From NCBI GenBank assembly GCA_963847515.1, contig CAWKAA010000007.1, forward strand, positions 868,001-932,000: 64,000 nt of DNA. The letters are read 5' to 3'. Under the pieces are notes generated by a model. That model worked only from the letters and a program-made list of their open reading frames with translations, was not told the DNA's origin and ran no database searches. Below, one piece after another: positions 47,706 through 57,349 of this stretch (the first letter of the stretch is position 1; every line of letters starts with the position of its first letter). The stretch is from QHXW01 sp963847515 (GTDB lineage Bacteria; Acidobacteriota; Terriglobia; Bryobacterales; Bryobacteraceae). The translations under genes and the position numbers were made by a program.

Positions 47706-48809
47706 CTAGTGCATTTTAGATTCCAGCGCGGCAATGCGCTTGGACAAAGACGACGGGGTTGGATCGAGGGCGGCAGCCTGCTTCAGATACCGGAGCATAT
47801 CAGTCGTGGAATCCTTGGGGAGTTCGAGCATTGTGCCTCTGTGCAGGGCGTAAGGTTTGCCGTTTTCGATCACGAGGCAAGCCATTCGCCCGAGACTGTC
47901 ATAAAGCCTGGCCAGTCCGATATCGATCAACAGGACCCTGCCACCGAACCGGGGCGTCACTGCGCCGTCGGTGAATGTGTGGCCGATAACGATGCGTTCT
48001 ACGCCGTAGTTCTTGAGTACCTTCTTCACGTGGCCTTCCAGCGCGTCCTCGTCGCCGTTAGCCAATCCGCGATACCACAGCGGCCCCTCCTGGTCGGTCA
48101 CGATTCCGCCCTGCAGCTTATGAAAGTCGTCAAGCTCTTCGCGTACACGTTCGTTGATCTTCTTCATGCTGTAACCGGCATATTTGGGGCTGATGCCGCC
48201 ATGTAAGAAAATCGAGTCGTCAATCTTGATCACGGTGTTGTGTCCGCGGATCCACTTGCCATAAATCCCGTCCGGACCGAATAGGGCGCGCCGTTCGAAA
48301 TATCCAAGCGGGTGTTCTGCTTCCCACTTTTTGCGACCAGCCTCATCGACATGGCCGCCTGACGATTCTTCCACGACAGCTTTGTATGCCTCCTCGCGAA
48401 GCTTCTCGGACTCTGGCGTACGGAATGAATCATAGTCCGCCGCCGGGACATAACGCAGGTCTCCATACAGGTTCATGGCTTCGTGATTGCCAATGAGTGC
48501 GTGGACGTATCCCCCCGCCTTGGCGGCCTGCGGTTCCAGTTTCATTAGTAGGTCCAGTGCCTTGCGGGCATCAGGACCGCGGTCGAGTACATCGCCGACC
48601 TGGACCAGGTGGGTCTTGCCTCCTGTCCAGTTTTCATCTTTGTCAATGAGTTCCGCGGAGCGCAGCACGGCCGTGAACCGCTCGAAATCGCCATGCACAT
48701 CTCCGATCGCGACCACCCGTTCCACGCCGGTCCAGGTGTCCTGCGCCGGCAGCACATAGGGTGCGCCAAGCAGGAATGTAAGCGAAAGCAGGAACCATCG
48801 GAGCATCAT
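47706..48809 (-). CDS. Calcineurin-like metallophosphoesterase, secreted
   Basis: About 367 residues. The ATG at 48809 overlaps the preceding stop (ATGA) and gives a signal peptide, MMLRWFLLSLTFLLGAPYVLPAQ; an in-frame ATG four codons upstream is possible. Metal motifs in order: AIGDVHGDFERF, GDVLDRGPDA, ALIGNHEAMN, a His in FLHGGISPKYAG and VIGHTFTDGAVTPRF, all in the order of Shewanella-like protein phosphatases. Two metal ions would be bound in the periplasm. The C-terminus carries KQAAALDPTPSSLSKRIAALESK, a short helical tail. It is coupled to a small hypothetical gene. Confidence 0.92.
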   Translation of the reverse strand: MMLRWFLLSLTFLLGAPYVLPAQDTWTGVERVVAIGDVHGDFERFTAVLRSAELIDKDENWTGGKTHLVQVGDVLDRGPDARKALDLLMKLEPQAAKAGGYVHALIGNHEAMNLYGDLRYVPAADYDSFRTPESEKLREEAYKAVVEESSGGHVDEAGRKKWEAEHPLGYFERRALFGPDGIYGKWIRGHNTVIKIDDSIFLHGGISPKYAGYSMKKINERVREELDDFHKLQGGIVTDQEGPLWYRGLANGDEDALEGHVKKVLKNYGVERIVIGHTFTDGAVTPRFGGRVLLIDIGLARLYDSLGRMACLVIENGKPYALHRGTMLELPKDSTTDMLRYLKQAAALDPTPSSLSKRIAALESKMH

Positions 48810-49066
48810 CTTGCCGGCCAATCGCGGGGAAACTCATTCCTACGGATGTCTTCGATTGGGATGGGATGCACCGCAAGATATCTGGCCTGCGCTTCGGTGA
48901 AGACATAGGGCCACAGCACCTCAGCGTCTTCCGATTGGGGTAAATAGATAACTACATCACCACTGGTGAGGTCGTGTTCGATGTTTTGTATTCCGTATCG
49001 ATCCTCAAGGATTGTCAGTGCCTCAGTGAAGAGCATTCCATGCACGGGATGAGTGGTTTCAGACAT
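48806..49066 (-). CDS. Small hypothetical protein
   Basis: 86 residues, acidic, no signal peptide or TM segment. It contains LFTEALTILEDRYGIQNIEHDLTSGDVVIYLPQSEDAEVLWPYVFTEAQARYLAVHPIPIEDIR. I do not recognise the family. Its stop is interleaved with the start of the metallophosphoesterase gene (4-base overlap), so the two are translated together; why a cytosolic small protein is coupled to a secreted phosphatase is unclear. Confidence 0.6.
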   Translation of the reverse strand: MSETTHPVHGMLFTEALTILEDRYGIQNIEHDLTSGDVVIYLPQSEDAEVLWPYVFTEAQARYLAVHPIPIEDIRRNEFPRDWPAR

Positions 49067-49201
49067 TAGTCGACCACACCAACGCTCCAGGATAGACGGC
49101 TTTTCTCACTCGGCCAGCAAGTTTCTTACGGACGGCACTCAACGACCAATGAATGGCAGATATTTGGCGGCATGCGGATCGGCTCCCCGGTTCAGCTTCT
49201 C

Positions 49202-50116
49202 TCAGTAGAAGTACATGACTTCTGGGTGAACATGTCCGTTCGACTGAGCGCAGTATCCACACTCGGCCTGGTAATCGGACCGAATGGCCCGGACCGCATT
49301 GGGTATGGCGGTCTCGTCATCTGCCTTATGTTCCGTTGCGATTGCTAGCCTTGGCCGGAATCGCTGCAAAGTCTCGCGTGCGCCGTGGAGAGCGTTGACC
49401 TCCGCGCCTTCGACATCCATCTTGATGAAATCCACTCGCGACAGCGCTAGCTCGCTAACAATCTGGTCGATTGTCGTCAGTTGCGCCTGGACCGTGGGGT
49501 GCGCTCCCGGCGTGTGGAAGACCACGCTGTTGGCGGCGAAATTCTGGTCGTCGACATTGAGGGGCAAGGTGTCATTCTTGTCCCAAACGCCCTTCGGATA
49601 CACGATGGCTCTCCTGGCAGCGATTTCAGACGCGAGATTGCGGCGCAAGCATTCAACGCTGGCAGGCGAGAGCTCGATCGCCACCACCAACTTGGCGCCG
49701 GCATTCAGCGCTTGACGGCTGAAATCGCCATCACTGGCGCCGCAGTCAAGAACAACGTCTCCAGCCCTCACAAAGTGCTTGCCTGACCCATAGATGTGGG
49801 CTTCCATCTCGGCGAGATTGAATGGCAGTACGTAACGGTTGCCTTTTGGGATCCAATACGGGCCTTTGGGGGTGTCCCATAGCTCGAGACCGTCCTTCTC
49901 GGCGGTGAGATGACTGGTGGCTAAAATGCGGTCCTTTACTATTTTCAGCCGGTCCAGGTGAGCTTGGCTGTCCAGAGCAAGCCCCAGGGGGCACACTGGG
50001 CTGCGGCCAGTCACGACCAAAATGAAGAGACGAAATCGAGGCCAGTATGCGTATGCAATGCCGGTCGCGATGCCCATTACAAGCAGCGATGTCAGTAAGA
50101 TCCTAAATAGTTTCAC
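49202..50116 (-). CDS. FkbM-family SAM-dependent methyltransferase, membrane-anchored
   Basis: 304 residues. An N-terminal hydrophobic anchor (LFRILLTSLLVMGIATGIAYAYW) precedes the catalytic domain. The SAM-binding motif is VVLDCGASDGDFSRQALNAGAKLVVAIELSP, and the FkbM signature IDQIVSELALSRVDFIKMDVEGAEVNALHGARETLQRFRPRLAIA is complete. FkbM enzymes O-methylate sugars or other hydroxyls. The anchor suggests a membrane-associated substrate such as a surface glycan. It sits 33 bases from the TonB receptor gene on the same strand and could be co-transcribed with it. Confidence 0.92.
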   Translation of the reverse strand: MKLFRILLTSLLVMGIATGIAYAYWPRFRLFILVVTGRSPVCPLGLALDSQAHLDRLKIVKDRILATSHLTAEKDGLELWDTPKGPYWIPKGNRYVLPFNLAEMEAHIYGSGKHFVRAGDVVLDCGASDGDFSRQALNAGAKLVVAIELSPASVECLRRNLASEIAARRAIVYPKGVWDKNDTLPLNVDDQNFAANSVVFHTPGAHPTVQAQLTTIDQIVSELALSRVDFIKMDVEGAEVNALHGARETLQRFRPRLAIATEHKADDETAIPNAVRAIRSDYQAECGYCAQSNGHVHPEVMYFY

Positions 50117-50149
50117 GGGTCAGCATGACCTTAGGCCCGTCGAATCTTC

Positions 50150-52891
50150 TTAGAAGTGGAAAGCCAACTCCACCGTCTCGGTCCGCGGCGTCACGTAGTG
50201 CGTCCCGCTGAAGGTGGAAAAGAAGTTGTACAACGCCTCCTTATTTGTCAGGTTGATAACCGTGAAGCGGAGGCTCCACTTGTAGCGGTCGGCATTGAAG
50301 AGATTGTCATGGCCCAGACTAATGTCGAACAGATTGCGTGGCGAAATGCGTTGCGGATTGTGGTCGTCGTTTTCTTTACCTGGCGCCGGTATTTTGATGA
50401 ATTTGGATCCAAATTCGGCTGCAGGGCACGAGGCAAGCGCCGGCCCCGTGGGGCTTGTAGCTTCAGGCTGGCCGTTGCAAGTGAGCCCGGCCTGAAACTC
50501 CTGGTCGGCGGTTAGCGGCAATCCTGTGAGGTTGTTAATCATCAACACGTTATTGTTGGGCCCTGTAGAAAAGCCACACGTTGCGGTCGGCGCGAAGCAC
50601 GGTACTGCTCCGGCCACCAGCCCGTTGTCGTATCTCCAGTTAAATGCCACCCACGGGCTCTTCTTAGATGGCTGGTATTGCATGTGGAATGTTTGGTTAA
50701 AGCGCTCGTCGTGGTCAATGCGGAAGACGCCGGGCGCCGGTAAGAACGGTATACCCCCGACTTGCGGCGGGAAATAGCGTGCCGCTACACTGGAGAGAAC
50801 CGAGAGTGCCGTAAAACCGTGGAAGTTCGGCATACTAATGCGCACCGCGTATCCGGGAATCTTCGAGTTGTGCCACGCGATCGGGAAAGCAAGGGGTGAG
50901 GCGGCCACGACACCGAAATCGTAAGCGTTGTGGGTGTACTTCGTAATATACTCGGCGTCTACCACCAGATACTTCCCAAAGGCTTGCTCCAGGCCAGCGT
51001 GGAATTCATTGCGCCAGCCCGGATGAATCGACGTGGAGACACATGGGATATTCGGCGGCGGCACCATAAAGGCGATGACTGGATCGCCGCATCCGGTGTT
51101 GGCAATAATCAGATTCTCGTTGAACGGGGTCTCCATGGTCCGCGCGTAAGATACACGAAGCACTGTGTTGGTCCGCTTGATGTTGTAGGCAACGCCCAGC
51201 CTCGGCTCCACTTGGCGGTCGCTCACAAACCCGTTGTAGAGATCTCCACGGATTCCAAGGTTGAATGACCAATTCCCCGCATTGATCGTGTCCTGGACAT
51301 AGAGCGCGAGTTCTTTGACGTTCGTATGGCCGCGAAAGAAGAACGGACTTCCTCCGCGGGTCAAGTCGGAGGGCGCAAGGACGGTACACGGAGCTGAAAC
51401 CGGGTTGCCGGATCCGTCCAAACACGTGGTGCCGGGAATGGGGTTCCCATTTGGATCCAAGCTGTTGTAGAGCGCAAGGAAGCCGGGGTCAACCGTGCCG
51501 AGCTTGTCGTTCTCCGTCAGAAACCATTGTTCGTACGTCACTCCCATCTTTATATTGTGGATTCCCTTCACGTAGGTCAAATCCGAGCGCAGCCCCGCGT
51601 TCTTGAGTTTCCGATCTTGCCCAATGGTCTGGGCCTGCAGGGCCGGAGAGAAATCCGCAAACGGGTCGGCGCTGGGGTAGAAGTTGTATTGGTCTGCCCG
51701 AAAGAACCCGCCAAACGTCAACACGGCGTTCGGACCAACGAGGCGCGTCCACGTAGGAGCGATGTTGTACGTCTTAATCTGCGAGCGCTGATCCGTCGGA
51801 CCCATGGGACCGCCGCCAGTTATTGGGTCGAGCGCGACGCCCGAAGCATTGCAAGTAAAGCCTGCGCTGCAGGTATGCAATTGCTGGTCATATGTATTGG
51901 GGTTTTGAAACCAGGAACGCGTAAAGCCAAAGTTCACGTGGATTGTATCCTTGGCGGAGAGTTGATAGTCCGCCCGGTCGAATATGTTTTCTTGATTTCC
52001 CCTATCGTGGAACGCGTTAAGCTCTGGCGGGTCGAGGAACCGGCCGGTCCGCAAACCGTTCGCGGCGATGAAATTGCCCCACTTCGGGCCCCCGTAGGCT
52101 AGATTCAGACCAGCGTTCGCGGTTCCAAAACTGCCATAGGATGTGTATATCCTTCCCGTGGGTGTGGTCACTCCAAGTCCAGAGCGAGTCGTCACCTTGA
52201 TCACCAGGCTGGTCTTGTCGCCAAATTCCGCCGGGGGCGCGCCCGAAATCACTTCGAGGGATTGAATGGAGTCCGAGGGAATTTGGTTGGAAAAGATCTT
52301 GCTTTGCTGATCCGAGATGGGCTGGTTGTCCACCGAAAAGGAGTTTTGCGCGTGGTCGCCCAAAGCATGGAACAGGCCATTCGAGTCCGCTGCAATTCCG
52401 GGTGCCAACAGCGTAACCAGCGAGCTCACCGAGGAGGTCGTGCTCTCGATGGGCAGGCGGTCGGTGATGGCCTGGTCGATGTCCGTATGAAAGGTGGAGT
52501 CCTTCTCCACGAGGTCCTCGCCTTTGGCCTGCACATTAATGGTCGTTTCCGCCGTGCCAAGCTTCAAGCTGATCTGCACATTCATCGGAACGGTGGACCG
52601 CACATCCACATCCTGTGCATAAGAAGCGAACGACCCCGCCGTCACAGTTAGGTGATAAGGATTGAACGGGATGTTCGTGAACCGGAAGCTCCCCTCGCTC
52701 CCCGTGATCGTCTCCCGCTGAAAGCCGGTCACGGGCATTCTGATCTCGACCTTAGCGCCAACAACCACCGCGCCGGATTGATCTTTCACCACCCCTTCAA
52801 TCGACCCGGAATTCCCCATCTGCGCCTTCGCTGGCGCAGCGGTCAGGAATAGTACAAAGGTCAGGAGAATACCTGAAGTAAGCTTTATCAT
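50150..52891 (-). CDS. Oar-like TonB-dependent receptor with carboxypeptidase-like domain
   Basis: About 913 residues from the ATG at 52891 (MIKLTSGILLTFVLFLTAAPAKAQ, a clear signal peptide). The N-terminal carboxypeptidase regulatory-like domain is SGSIEGVVKDQSGAVVVGAKVEI. The plug follows (FSVDNQPISDQQSKIFSNQIPSDSIQSLEVISGAPPAEFGDKTSLVIKVTTRSG), then a large barrel with many YxxxL/F strands, ending TETVELAFHF with the terminal Phe needed for barrel assembly. The frame is intact, in contrast to the broken receptor at 39724-43224. The ligand is unknown; Acidobacteria carry many such receptors for sugars or peptides. A divergent hypothetical gene begins at 53122. Confidence 0.93.
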   Translation of the reverse strand: MIKLTSGILLTFVLFLTAAPAKAQMGNSGSIEGVVKDQSGAVVVGAKVEIRMPVTGFQRETITGSEGSFRFTNIPFNPYHLTVTAGSFASYAQDVDVRSTVPMNVQISLKLGTAETTINVQAKGEDLVEKDSTFHTDIDQAITDRLPIESTTSSVSSLVTLLAPGIAADSNGLFHALGDHAQNSFSVDNQPISDQQSKIFSNQIPSDSIQSLEVISGAPPAEFGDKTSLVIKVTTRSGLGVTTPTGRIYTSYGSFGTANAGLNLAYGGPKWGNFIAANGLRTGRFLDPPELNAFHDRGNQENIFDRADYQLSAKDTIHVNFGFTRSWFQNPNTYDQQLHTCSAGFTCNASGVALDPITGGGPMGPTDQRSQIKTYNIAPTWTRLVGPNAVLTFGGFFRADQYNFYPSADPFADFSPALQAQTIGQDRKLKNAGLRSDLTYVKGIHNIKMGVTYEQWFLTENDKLGTVDPGFLALYNSLDPNGNPIPGTTCLDGSGNPVSAPCTVLAPSDLTRGGSPFFFRGHTNVKELALYVQDTINAGNWSFNLGIRGDLYNGFVSDRQVEPRLGVAYNIKRTNTVLRVSYARTMETPFNENLIIANTGCGDPVIAFMVPPPNIPCVSTSIHPGWRNEFHAGLEQAFGKYLVVDAEYITKYTHNAYDFGVVAASPLAFPIAWHNSKIPGYAVRISMPNFHGFTALSVLSSVAARYFPPQVGGIPFLPAPGVFRIDHDERFNQTFHMQYQPSKKSPWVAFNWRYDNGLVAGAVPCFAPTATCGFSTGPNNNVLMINNLTGLPLTADQEFQAGLTCNGQPEATSPTGPALASCPAAEFGSKFIKIPAPGKENDDHNPQRISPRNLFDISLGHDNLFNADRYKWSLRFTVINLTNKEALYNFFSTFSGTHYVTPRTETVELAFHF

Positions 52892-53121
52892 CGTTCGATT
52901 GTCGGAAAGCCCTCCAGTAAACACCTAGATAAATCCGATCTATGGATGGAAGTCGTCGGTGAGCGGACTAACCTGTGCCATGAACGGACATGCGGTGGGT
53001 AGCCTTCTCGACTTTGAAGGCACTCTCCGCTGATTGAGATCGCTGGATCGCTCATACCTGACATTAGCCCACTTGCCGGAAATTGGTTTGCCAAAATTAC
53101 TTGCGCGTTTAAGTTTACTGG

Positions 53122-53679
53122 GTGAGCCGTCGGGCGAATGATAAGAAGCTGACGATCTCGCGAGGGGACAACATTCGCGCGTTGGTCCTGATCGCCGTCG
53201 TTGCTGGCGTGCCAATTCTCGGAACCATATACGTTACTGCTTCGACCAGTGAACCGGATCTCTCCGATCTCACTCCGAGTAACCCGCGCGCAGGCAACTA
53301 TCTCGTTCTTAACTGGTCGGCACTGTTGCAGGACCAGCCTCGTAACTTAAGCATTCGTGACGGCGCAGAAGTGCAGGCACTTGGATACATGACGGACAGC
53401 GATCGAGGGACCGTCAAAAATCAGCCGGTTCAGGATTTCGTATTGCTGCCCGAGGCGGGGACTCTATTGCACCCGGCGCATCGCATTCGGGATCAAATGA
53501 TCGCGGTTCACTTGGAAGCCGGCACGCGAGTTCCATTCGTGCCCCGATCGCTGGTGTGGGTGTGGGGAGATTTCCATGCCTCAGCAGGGCTCGGCTCTCG
53601 TTCCGAAGCTCTTTACGTACTCGATAAGGCCAGAACCAAGCCTGCCGACAGGGCCGATATTCAGTGGTATTTCAAGTAG
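53122..53679 (+). CDS. Hypothetical membrane-anchored protein, weakly DUF3299-like
   Basis: 185 residues from a GTG at 53122. A basic start (SRRANDKKLTISRGDN) is followed by one hydrophobic segment (IRALVLIAVVAGVPILGTIYV), so the rest should be periplasmic. The mature part has LVLNWSALL, VQALGYMTDSDR, VQDFVLLPEAGTLLHPAHRIRDQMIAVHL and RSLVWVWGDFHAS. The order of a V-x-x-x-GYM strand, a DFVLLP strand with a later His and a VW-G strand recalls DUF3299-type secreted proteins, but the match is weak. It is transcribed convergently with the LytTR regulator gene. Confidence 0.6.
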   Translation: MSRRANDKKLTISRGDNIRALVLIAVVAGVPILGTIYVTASTSEPDLSDLTPSNPRAGNYLVLNWSALLQDQPRNLSIRDGAEVQALGYMTDSDRGTVKNQPVQDFVLLPEAGTLLHPAHRIRDQMIAVHLEAGTRVPFVPRSLVWVWGDFHASAGLGSRSEALYVLDKARTKPADRADIQWYFK

Positions 53680-53698
53680 TGCATGGGAGCCGTTGGCT

Positions 53699-54571
53699 TC
53701 ACCAGTTCAGAAGTTGACGAACACTTCGCGCCTGACGCTTGCTCGCAATGAACTCCTGCTCATTGCTCAGGGTGATCAGCCACCTTTGGCTGCTAAGAGC
53801 ACTCATCTTGCGCACGTGATCGACATTTACCAACGCGTTTCTGTGGATGCGTCGAAAACTGCTGTTAGCCAGACGCTGCTCCAGTACTTTCAACGTTTGC
53901 GTGGCGAGATATTTTCGCTTTACGGTGAAGATCCAGACCAGGTCCCCCTCTGCTTGGAAGGCGTAAATCTCGTCCGTGTTCAGCAGAAAATATTCCTCAC
54001 CGACCTTTCCTACAATTCTTCTTGTACCTGGGCCAGCACGTGAATCGCCTATTTCCTGAAGCTGCGCTACACGCTCAATGGCCTCTCTGCCCGAGACGCG
54101 CCTAGCACGCTCGACAGCCTCGGAGAGACGCTCTTGACCGACAGGCTTGAGCAGGTAATCAATCGCGCCGGCATCAAAGGCCTCCAAGGCATACTGATCG
54201 TAGGCAGTCACGATGACGATCACAGGCATGCGGGCTCCGTGCTTGAGGCAGCGCACGACATCTAACCCACCCATCGCCGGCATCTGCAGATCCAGGAGCA
54301 CAAGATCCGGTTGGAGGGCCACGATCTTCTGCACGGCCGAGGCGCCGTCGTCGGCCTCTCCAACGATCTCGATGTCCTCAATGGATTCGAGTTCCTCGCG
54401 CAGCACTTTTCGGGCGACAGGTTCATCGTCCACTATTAAGGTCTTCAAGGGCATGCTGGGGCCGGGGTGCTCAGATCCTTGTAGCACACGGTCATCGACG
54501 GTTCGCACGAATTTCAGATAGGCGGGCGATAACGACGGGTGTGCGGCCTCGACCAGCAGATGAGCGGACAT
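53699..54571 (-). CDS. LytTR-family response regulator
   Basis: 290 residues from ATG 54571, or 251 from an internal ATG at 54454 that begins MPLKTLIVDDEP, the usual first residues of the receiver domain. The receiver contains the acidic pair VDDE, the phospho-acceptor in DLVLLDLQMP, Thr in VTAYDQYA and Lys in LLKPV. The C-terminal LytTR DNA-binding domain runs RRIVGKVGEEYFLLNTDEIYAF through FRRIHRNALVNVDHV. The upstream start lies 8 bases beyond the kinase stop, so both starts keep the pair coupled. It should bind direct-repeat promoter sites after phosphorylation by the adjacent kinase. Confidence 0.93.
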   Translation of the reverse strand: MSAHLLVEAAHPSLSPAYLKFVRTVDDRVLQGSEHPGPSMPLKTLIVDDEPVARKVLREELESIEDIEIVGEADDGASAVQKIVALQPDLVLLDLQMPAMGGLDVVRCLKHGARMPVIVIVTAYDQYALEAFDAGAIDYLLKPVGQERLSEAVERARRVSGREAIERVAQLQEIGDSRAGPGTRRIVGKVGEEYFLLNTDEIYAFQAEGDLVWIFTVKRKYLATQTLKVLEQRLANSSFRRIHRNALVNVDHVRKMSALSSQRWLITLSNEQEFIASKRQARSVRQLLNW

Positions 54572-54580
54572 GGCTACACG

Positions 54581-56434
54581 TTACATCGCGGATGCCAGTT
54601 TCAACGGTAGAAAGAAACCGACGTTAGTGATCCCGTTCTCTGCCTGTGCCTTGAATCGCGATTCCTCGCCATAGCACAACTCCAGGCGCCGGCGCACATT
54701 GGCCAGGCCTATACCCCCGTTGCCGCGCGCGCTTGTCAGGGATCGCGTGTCAAATTCGCCTGAATTAGAAACCGTTATCGAGATTACGTCAGATTCTGCG
54801 GTGACGCTGAGCCGAACAAAGCCGGTTCCCGTCCGCGGCGCGATGCCATGCTTAACGGCGTTCTCTACCAGTGGTTGAATCGAGAGCATGGGAATAGTGG
54901 CATGCAAGGCGGAATCGTCGATGTGGATTTCGGTCCGCAGTTTCGGGCCGAGCCGGAGTTTCTCGATTTCCAGGTAGGCCCGGACAATCTTCAACTCCTC
55001 CTCGATCTCGATGAATGTGCGGTCCGTGCGCAGAAGGTAACGAAATACTTCAGACAGACTCAGGACCAATTGGCGAGCCTGGGCGTTGCTTCGATCGATG
55101 GTTCCGTAAAGCGTGTTTAGCGAATTGAAGAGGAAGTGAGGATTAATCTGGGCTTGCAGCGCTTTCAACTCCGCCTCTGACACGAGGTTTTGCATCTGAA
55201 CGCCACGGAGTTGCTCCACCTGCTCGACGACACTGGCTGCCAACCGGCTCAAGACGACAAGATCTTCGCTCAAATAACGCCTGCCCCCGTCGCGCGGTCC
55301 AAGGAGCAGGCATCTGGTATCACCCCTTGAAAAGCGCAACGGAACTACTGCGTGGACCCATGAGGGAAGTCTCCATTTGCCTGCTTCCATTACGGTCGCC
55401 GGGGTTGTCAAGTCACCATCTTCGACAAAGACTTCTTCGGTCAGGTCAAAACGTTTCGCCCGCACGAAACTGGTGATTAACTCCGCTGCATGGCGAACGT
55501 ATTCGGCTTCGGTATCAGTGGCTCGGCCCAATTGCCGAAGCTCTTGCAATGCGTCCTCCACATTCGACCGCAAAAAGATCACGCGGGTCAGCAAGCCTTG
55601 GATCCGGTTTCGAATGTAAACGAATAACGTGAGTAGGAGACACGCCGACACAAAAAGCAGCCCAGCATCGAAAGGATGTTGGATGTGCCGGCCGAAGTCG
55701 GGGGCCTGGACGATCCGAATGGAGATCAGCAGGGCGGCCGCTGCCAGCGACGCATTGACCACAAATCGTAGGAATGCATCCAGAAGGAGGAAACGATAGT
55801 CTTGCAGAAGGACAAATAGCGCGAGCGGTATGCCCGCGTGATGGAGGGCTATTTCTTTCGACCAGGCTTGGTGTGCGTGCTCGGAGCTGAAGTGGACGAA
55901 GGAGATCGCAAATAAAAAAAGTACCATCGCGCCAGCCAATCGCGAAATAGCCGCGCGATTTCGCTGCCGCATCTCCAAAATGACAAAAATCACGGTGAGC
56001 CAAGCGAAACCCAACGTCACCAGTAAGAGTGCTGCATAGTGGAAGCGCGGCGCCCGCGTGATCAGGTCAATGACGTGGAGCGCAACCGCGATGAGACTCA
56101 GAACATATCCACTCATCCATAATGTCCGATGGTGCGACTCCAGGGAGATGTGCAGCAAAACGGCCGGTAAGAGGCTCAATACCGAGAAACTTGCGGCCAC
56201 GATGATGTCCGTGACCATACCGCTGGCAGGCCCGGTCGCCAGCGCAACGAGGGAGCCAATATTCCACACGAGCGCCAGCGCCGCGGCAACTGCTGGTAGC
56301 CTGCTGCGCTCTTCCCGTGCGCGACGCCAGTTCAGGAGGAAGAAATACAGCAACATCCCAAAAATGACGGTTCCGGCACAGTGCCCGATTGTGTTGACTA
56401 GGACGGGTTCGTGAATGCTAAGCCAATCTGGCAT
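54581..56434 (-). CDS. LytS-type sensor histidine kinase
   Basis: 617 residues. The N-terminal 270 residues contain about seven hydrophobic segments (GTVIFGMLLYFFLLNW, MVTDIIVAASFSVLSLLPAVLLHI and so on), a 7TM-type membrane sensor. A linker region with GAF-like features follows. The His_kinase domain motif is LQAQINPHFLFNSLNTLYGTID, with the phospho-accepting His, and the ATPase domain carries LVENAVKHGI (N box) and GNGGIGLANVRRRLELCYG (G box). It is coupled to the LytTR regulator downstream. The signal is unknown; LytS-like kinases sense membrane or cell-wall state. Confidence 0.93.
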   Translation of the reverse strand: MPDWLSIHEPVLVNTIGHCAGTVIFGMLLYFFLLNWRRAREERSRLPAVAAALALVWNIGSLVALATGPASGMVTDIIVAASFSVLSLLPAVLLHISLESHHRTLWMSGYVLSLIAVALHVIDLITRAPRFHYAALLLVTLGFAWLTVIFVILEMRQRNRAAISRLAGAMVLFLFAISFVHFSSEHAHQAWSKEIALHHAGIPLALFVLLQDYRFLLLDAFLRFVVNASLAAAALLISIRIVQAPDFGRHIQHPFDAGLLFVSACLLLTLFVYIRNRIQGLLTRVIFLRSNVEDALQELRQLGRATDTEAEYVRHAAELITSFVRAKRFDLTEEVFVEDGDLTTPATVMEAGKWRLPSWVHAVVPLRFSRGDTRCLLLGPRDGGRRYLSEDLVVLSRLAASVVEQVEQLRGVQMQNLVSEAELKALQAQINPHFLFNSLNTLYGTIDRSNAQARQLVLSLSEVFRYLLRTDRTFIEIEEELKIVRAYLEIEKLRLGPKLRTEIHIDDSALHATIPMLSIQPLVENAVKHGIAPRTGTGFVRLSVTAESDVISITVSNSGEFDTRSLTSARGNGGIGLANVRRRLELCYGEESRFKAQAENGITNVGFFLPLKLASAM

Positions 56435-56470
56435 GCTGGTCTTAACGATATCTGATTTCAGCCGAAGGGG

Positions 56471-57205
56471 CTACCGTCCAGGTCTCCCCCGACACCGTCG
56501 GGAAATACATCGGGAAATACCTGAACAGCGCAGGTCCTCGGCGAGAGCCCGATCCGCATCAGCACTTGGTCGACGTTCGTTCGCAATCACGCCAAAGCGA
56601 ATCGGAACACTAGCAGGATGCTGAAAAAGCCCTCGCAGACTGAAGTCCGCGCCACCTCGCCTGGCGCTTTCACGTGCAAGGGCAAACTGCGGAGGGACAG
56701 TTGGCGGAACGAAGCCAATGGGCGGCGTAAGTGGATGAGCTGGCAGGGGTGATGGCGGTTCGGAAACCGGAGTGGACGCCGCGGCCTGGAGGTCCTGGAG
56801 GACTTTGAGGGTACGGAGGTACATGCGGTTGGTGGCATCAATGCGCCGCTGAATGCGGGCAAAGGGATCGAGGGCTTCCTGGTAGGAGTGGCCGAGAGGG
56901 GAATTGTGTTGGATGGAGGCGTCGACGAATTCGGCATGGGTGAGGTTTTGGTCGAGGCATTCGACACGGTAATTCCAGAGCTGGGCTTCGACGCGGCGGA
57001 GGCGGCGCTGGATCCACTCGGTGGAGATGAGTGTGTCGACGAGCGAGAGCTGCGTTGGGCCGGCGGGCCGATAGTGGAGGAGGTACGCGGCGGTGAGGGC
57101 TTCAAGTTCGGCGGGGTCTTCGCCGGGGATGACGTGGGACCAGGCGTCGATGCCGGATTTGAGGGCGTTGAGGCGATTGGCGTCGATTTGGTCTTGGGCG
57201 GGCAT
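56471..57205 (-). CDS. Hypothetical protein of acidobacterial NRLNALKSG type, 3' end remodelled by repeat
   Basis: 244 residues. The N-terminal 150 residues (ANRLNALKSGIDAWSHVIPGEDPAELEALTAAYLLHYRPAGPTQLSLVDTLISTEWIQRRLRRVEAQLW) match a helical protein family I associate with Acidobacteria, in which members start with Asn-rich NAxxSTG segments. The C-terminal 75 residues are different: a proline-rich stretch, then FSLRGLFQHPASVPIRFG encoded by a 47-base dispersed repeat (56610-56656), then an Arg-rich tail. The natural 3' end was probably replaced when the repeat inserted. The function is unknown. The gene lies between two inverted copies of that repeat. Confidence 0.65.
   Translation of the reverse strand: MPAQDQIDANRLNALKSGIDAWSHVIPGEDPAELEALTAAYLLHYRPAGPTQLSLVDTLISTEWIQRRLRRVEAQLWNYRVECLDQNLTHAEFVDASIQHNSPLGHSYQEALDPFARIQRRIDATNRMYLRTLKVLQDLQAAASTPVSEPPSPLPAHPLTPPIGFVPPTVPPQFALARESARRGGADFSLRGLFQHPASVPIRFGVIANERRPSADADRALAEDLRCSGISRCISRRCRGRPGR
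56610..56656. repeat. Dispersed repeat, left copy of inverted pair
   Basis: A 47-base sequence beginning CTAGCAGGATGCTG and ending GTCCGCGCCACC. Its reverse complement is found at 57350-57394 with two mismatches and a two-base length difference in an A-run. It contains the dyad-like CAGACT...AGTC. This copy lies inside the 3' coding part of the hypothetical gene. Confidence 0.85.
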
Positions 57206-57349
57206 GGTTTCGTCTTAGCCAATAGCTAGCATGGGCGTGAAGTTTCGGCGGCGGCTGGACGTGGATGTTATTGAGGGGATGACAGGTTGGAGGCTGAAAG
57301 GGCGTGTGAATACCGAACTCGCTGTCGGCAGAGGCGCAAAGCAGGGATC

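Noticed and set aside
56480..56522. Short tandem TCGGGAAATACA repeat near the hypothetical gene end
   Set aside because: Only two 12-base units; not enough for a functional repeat call.
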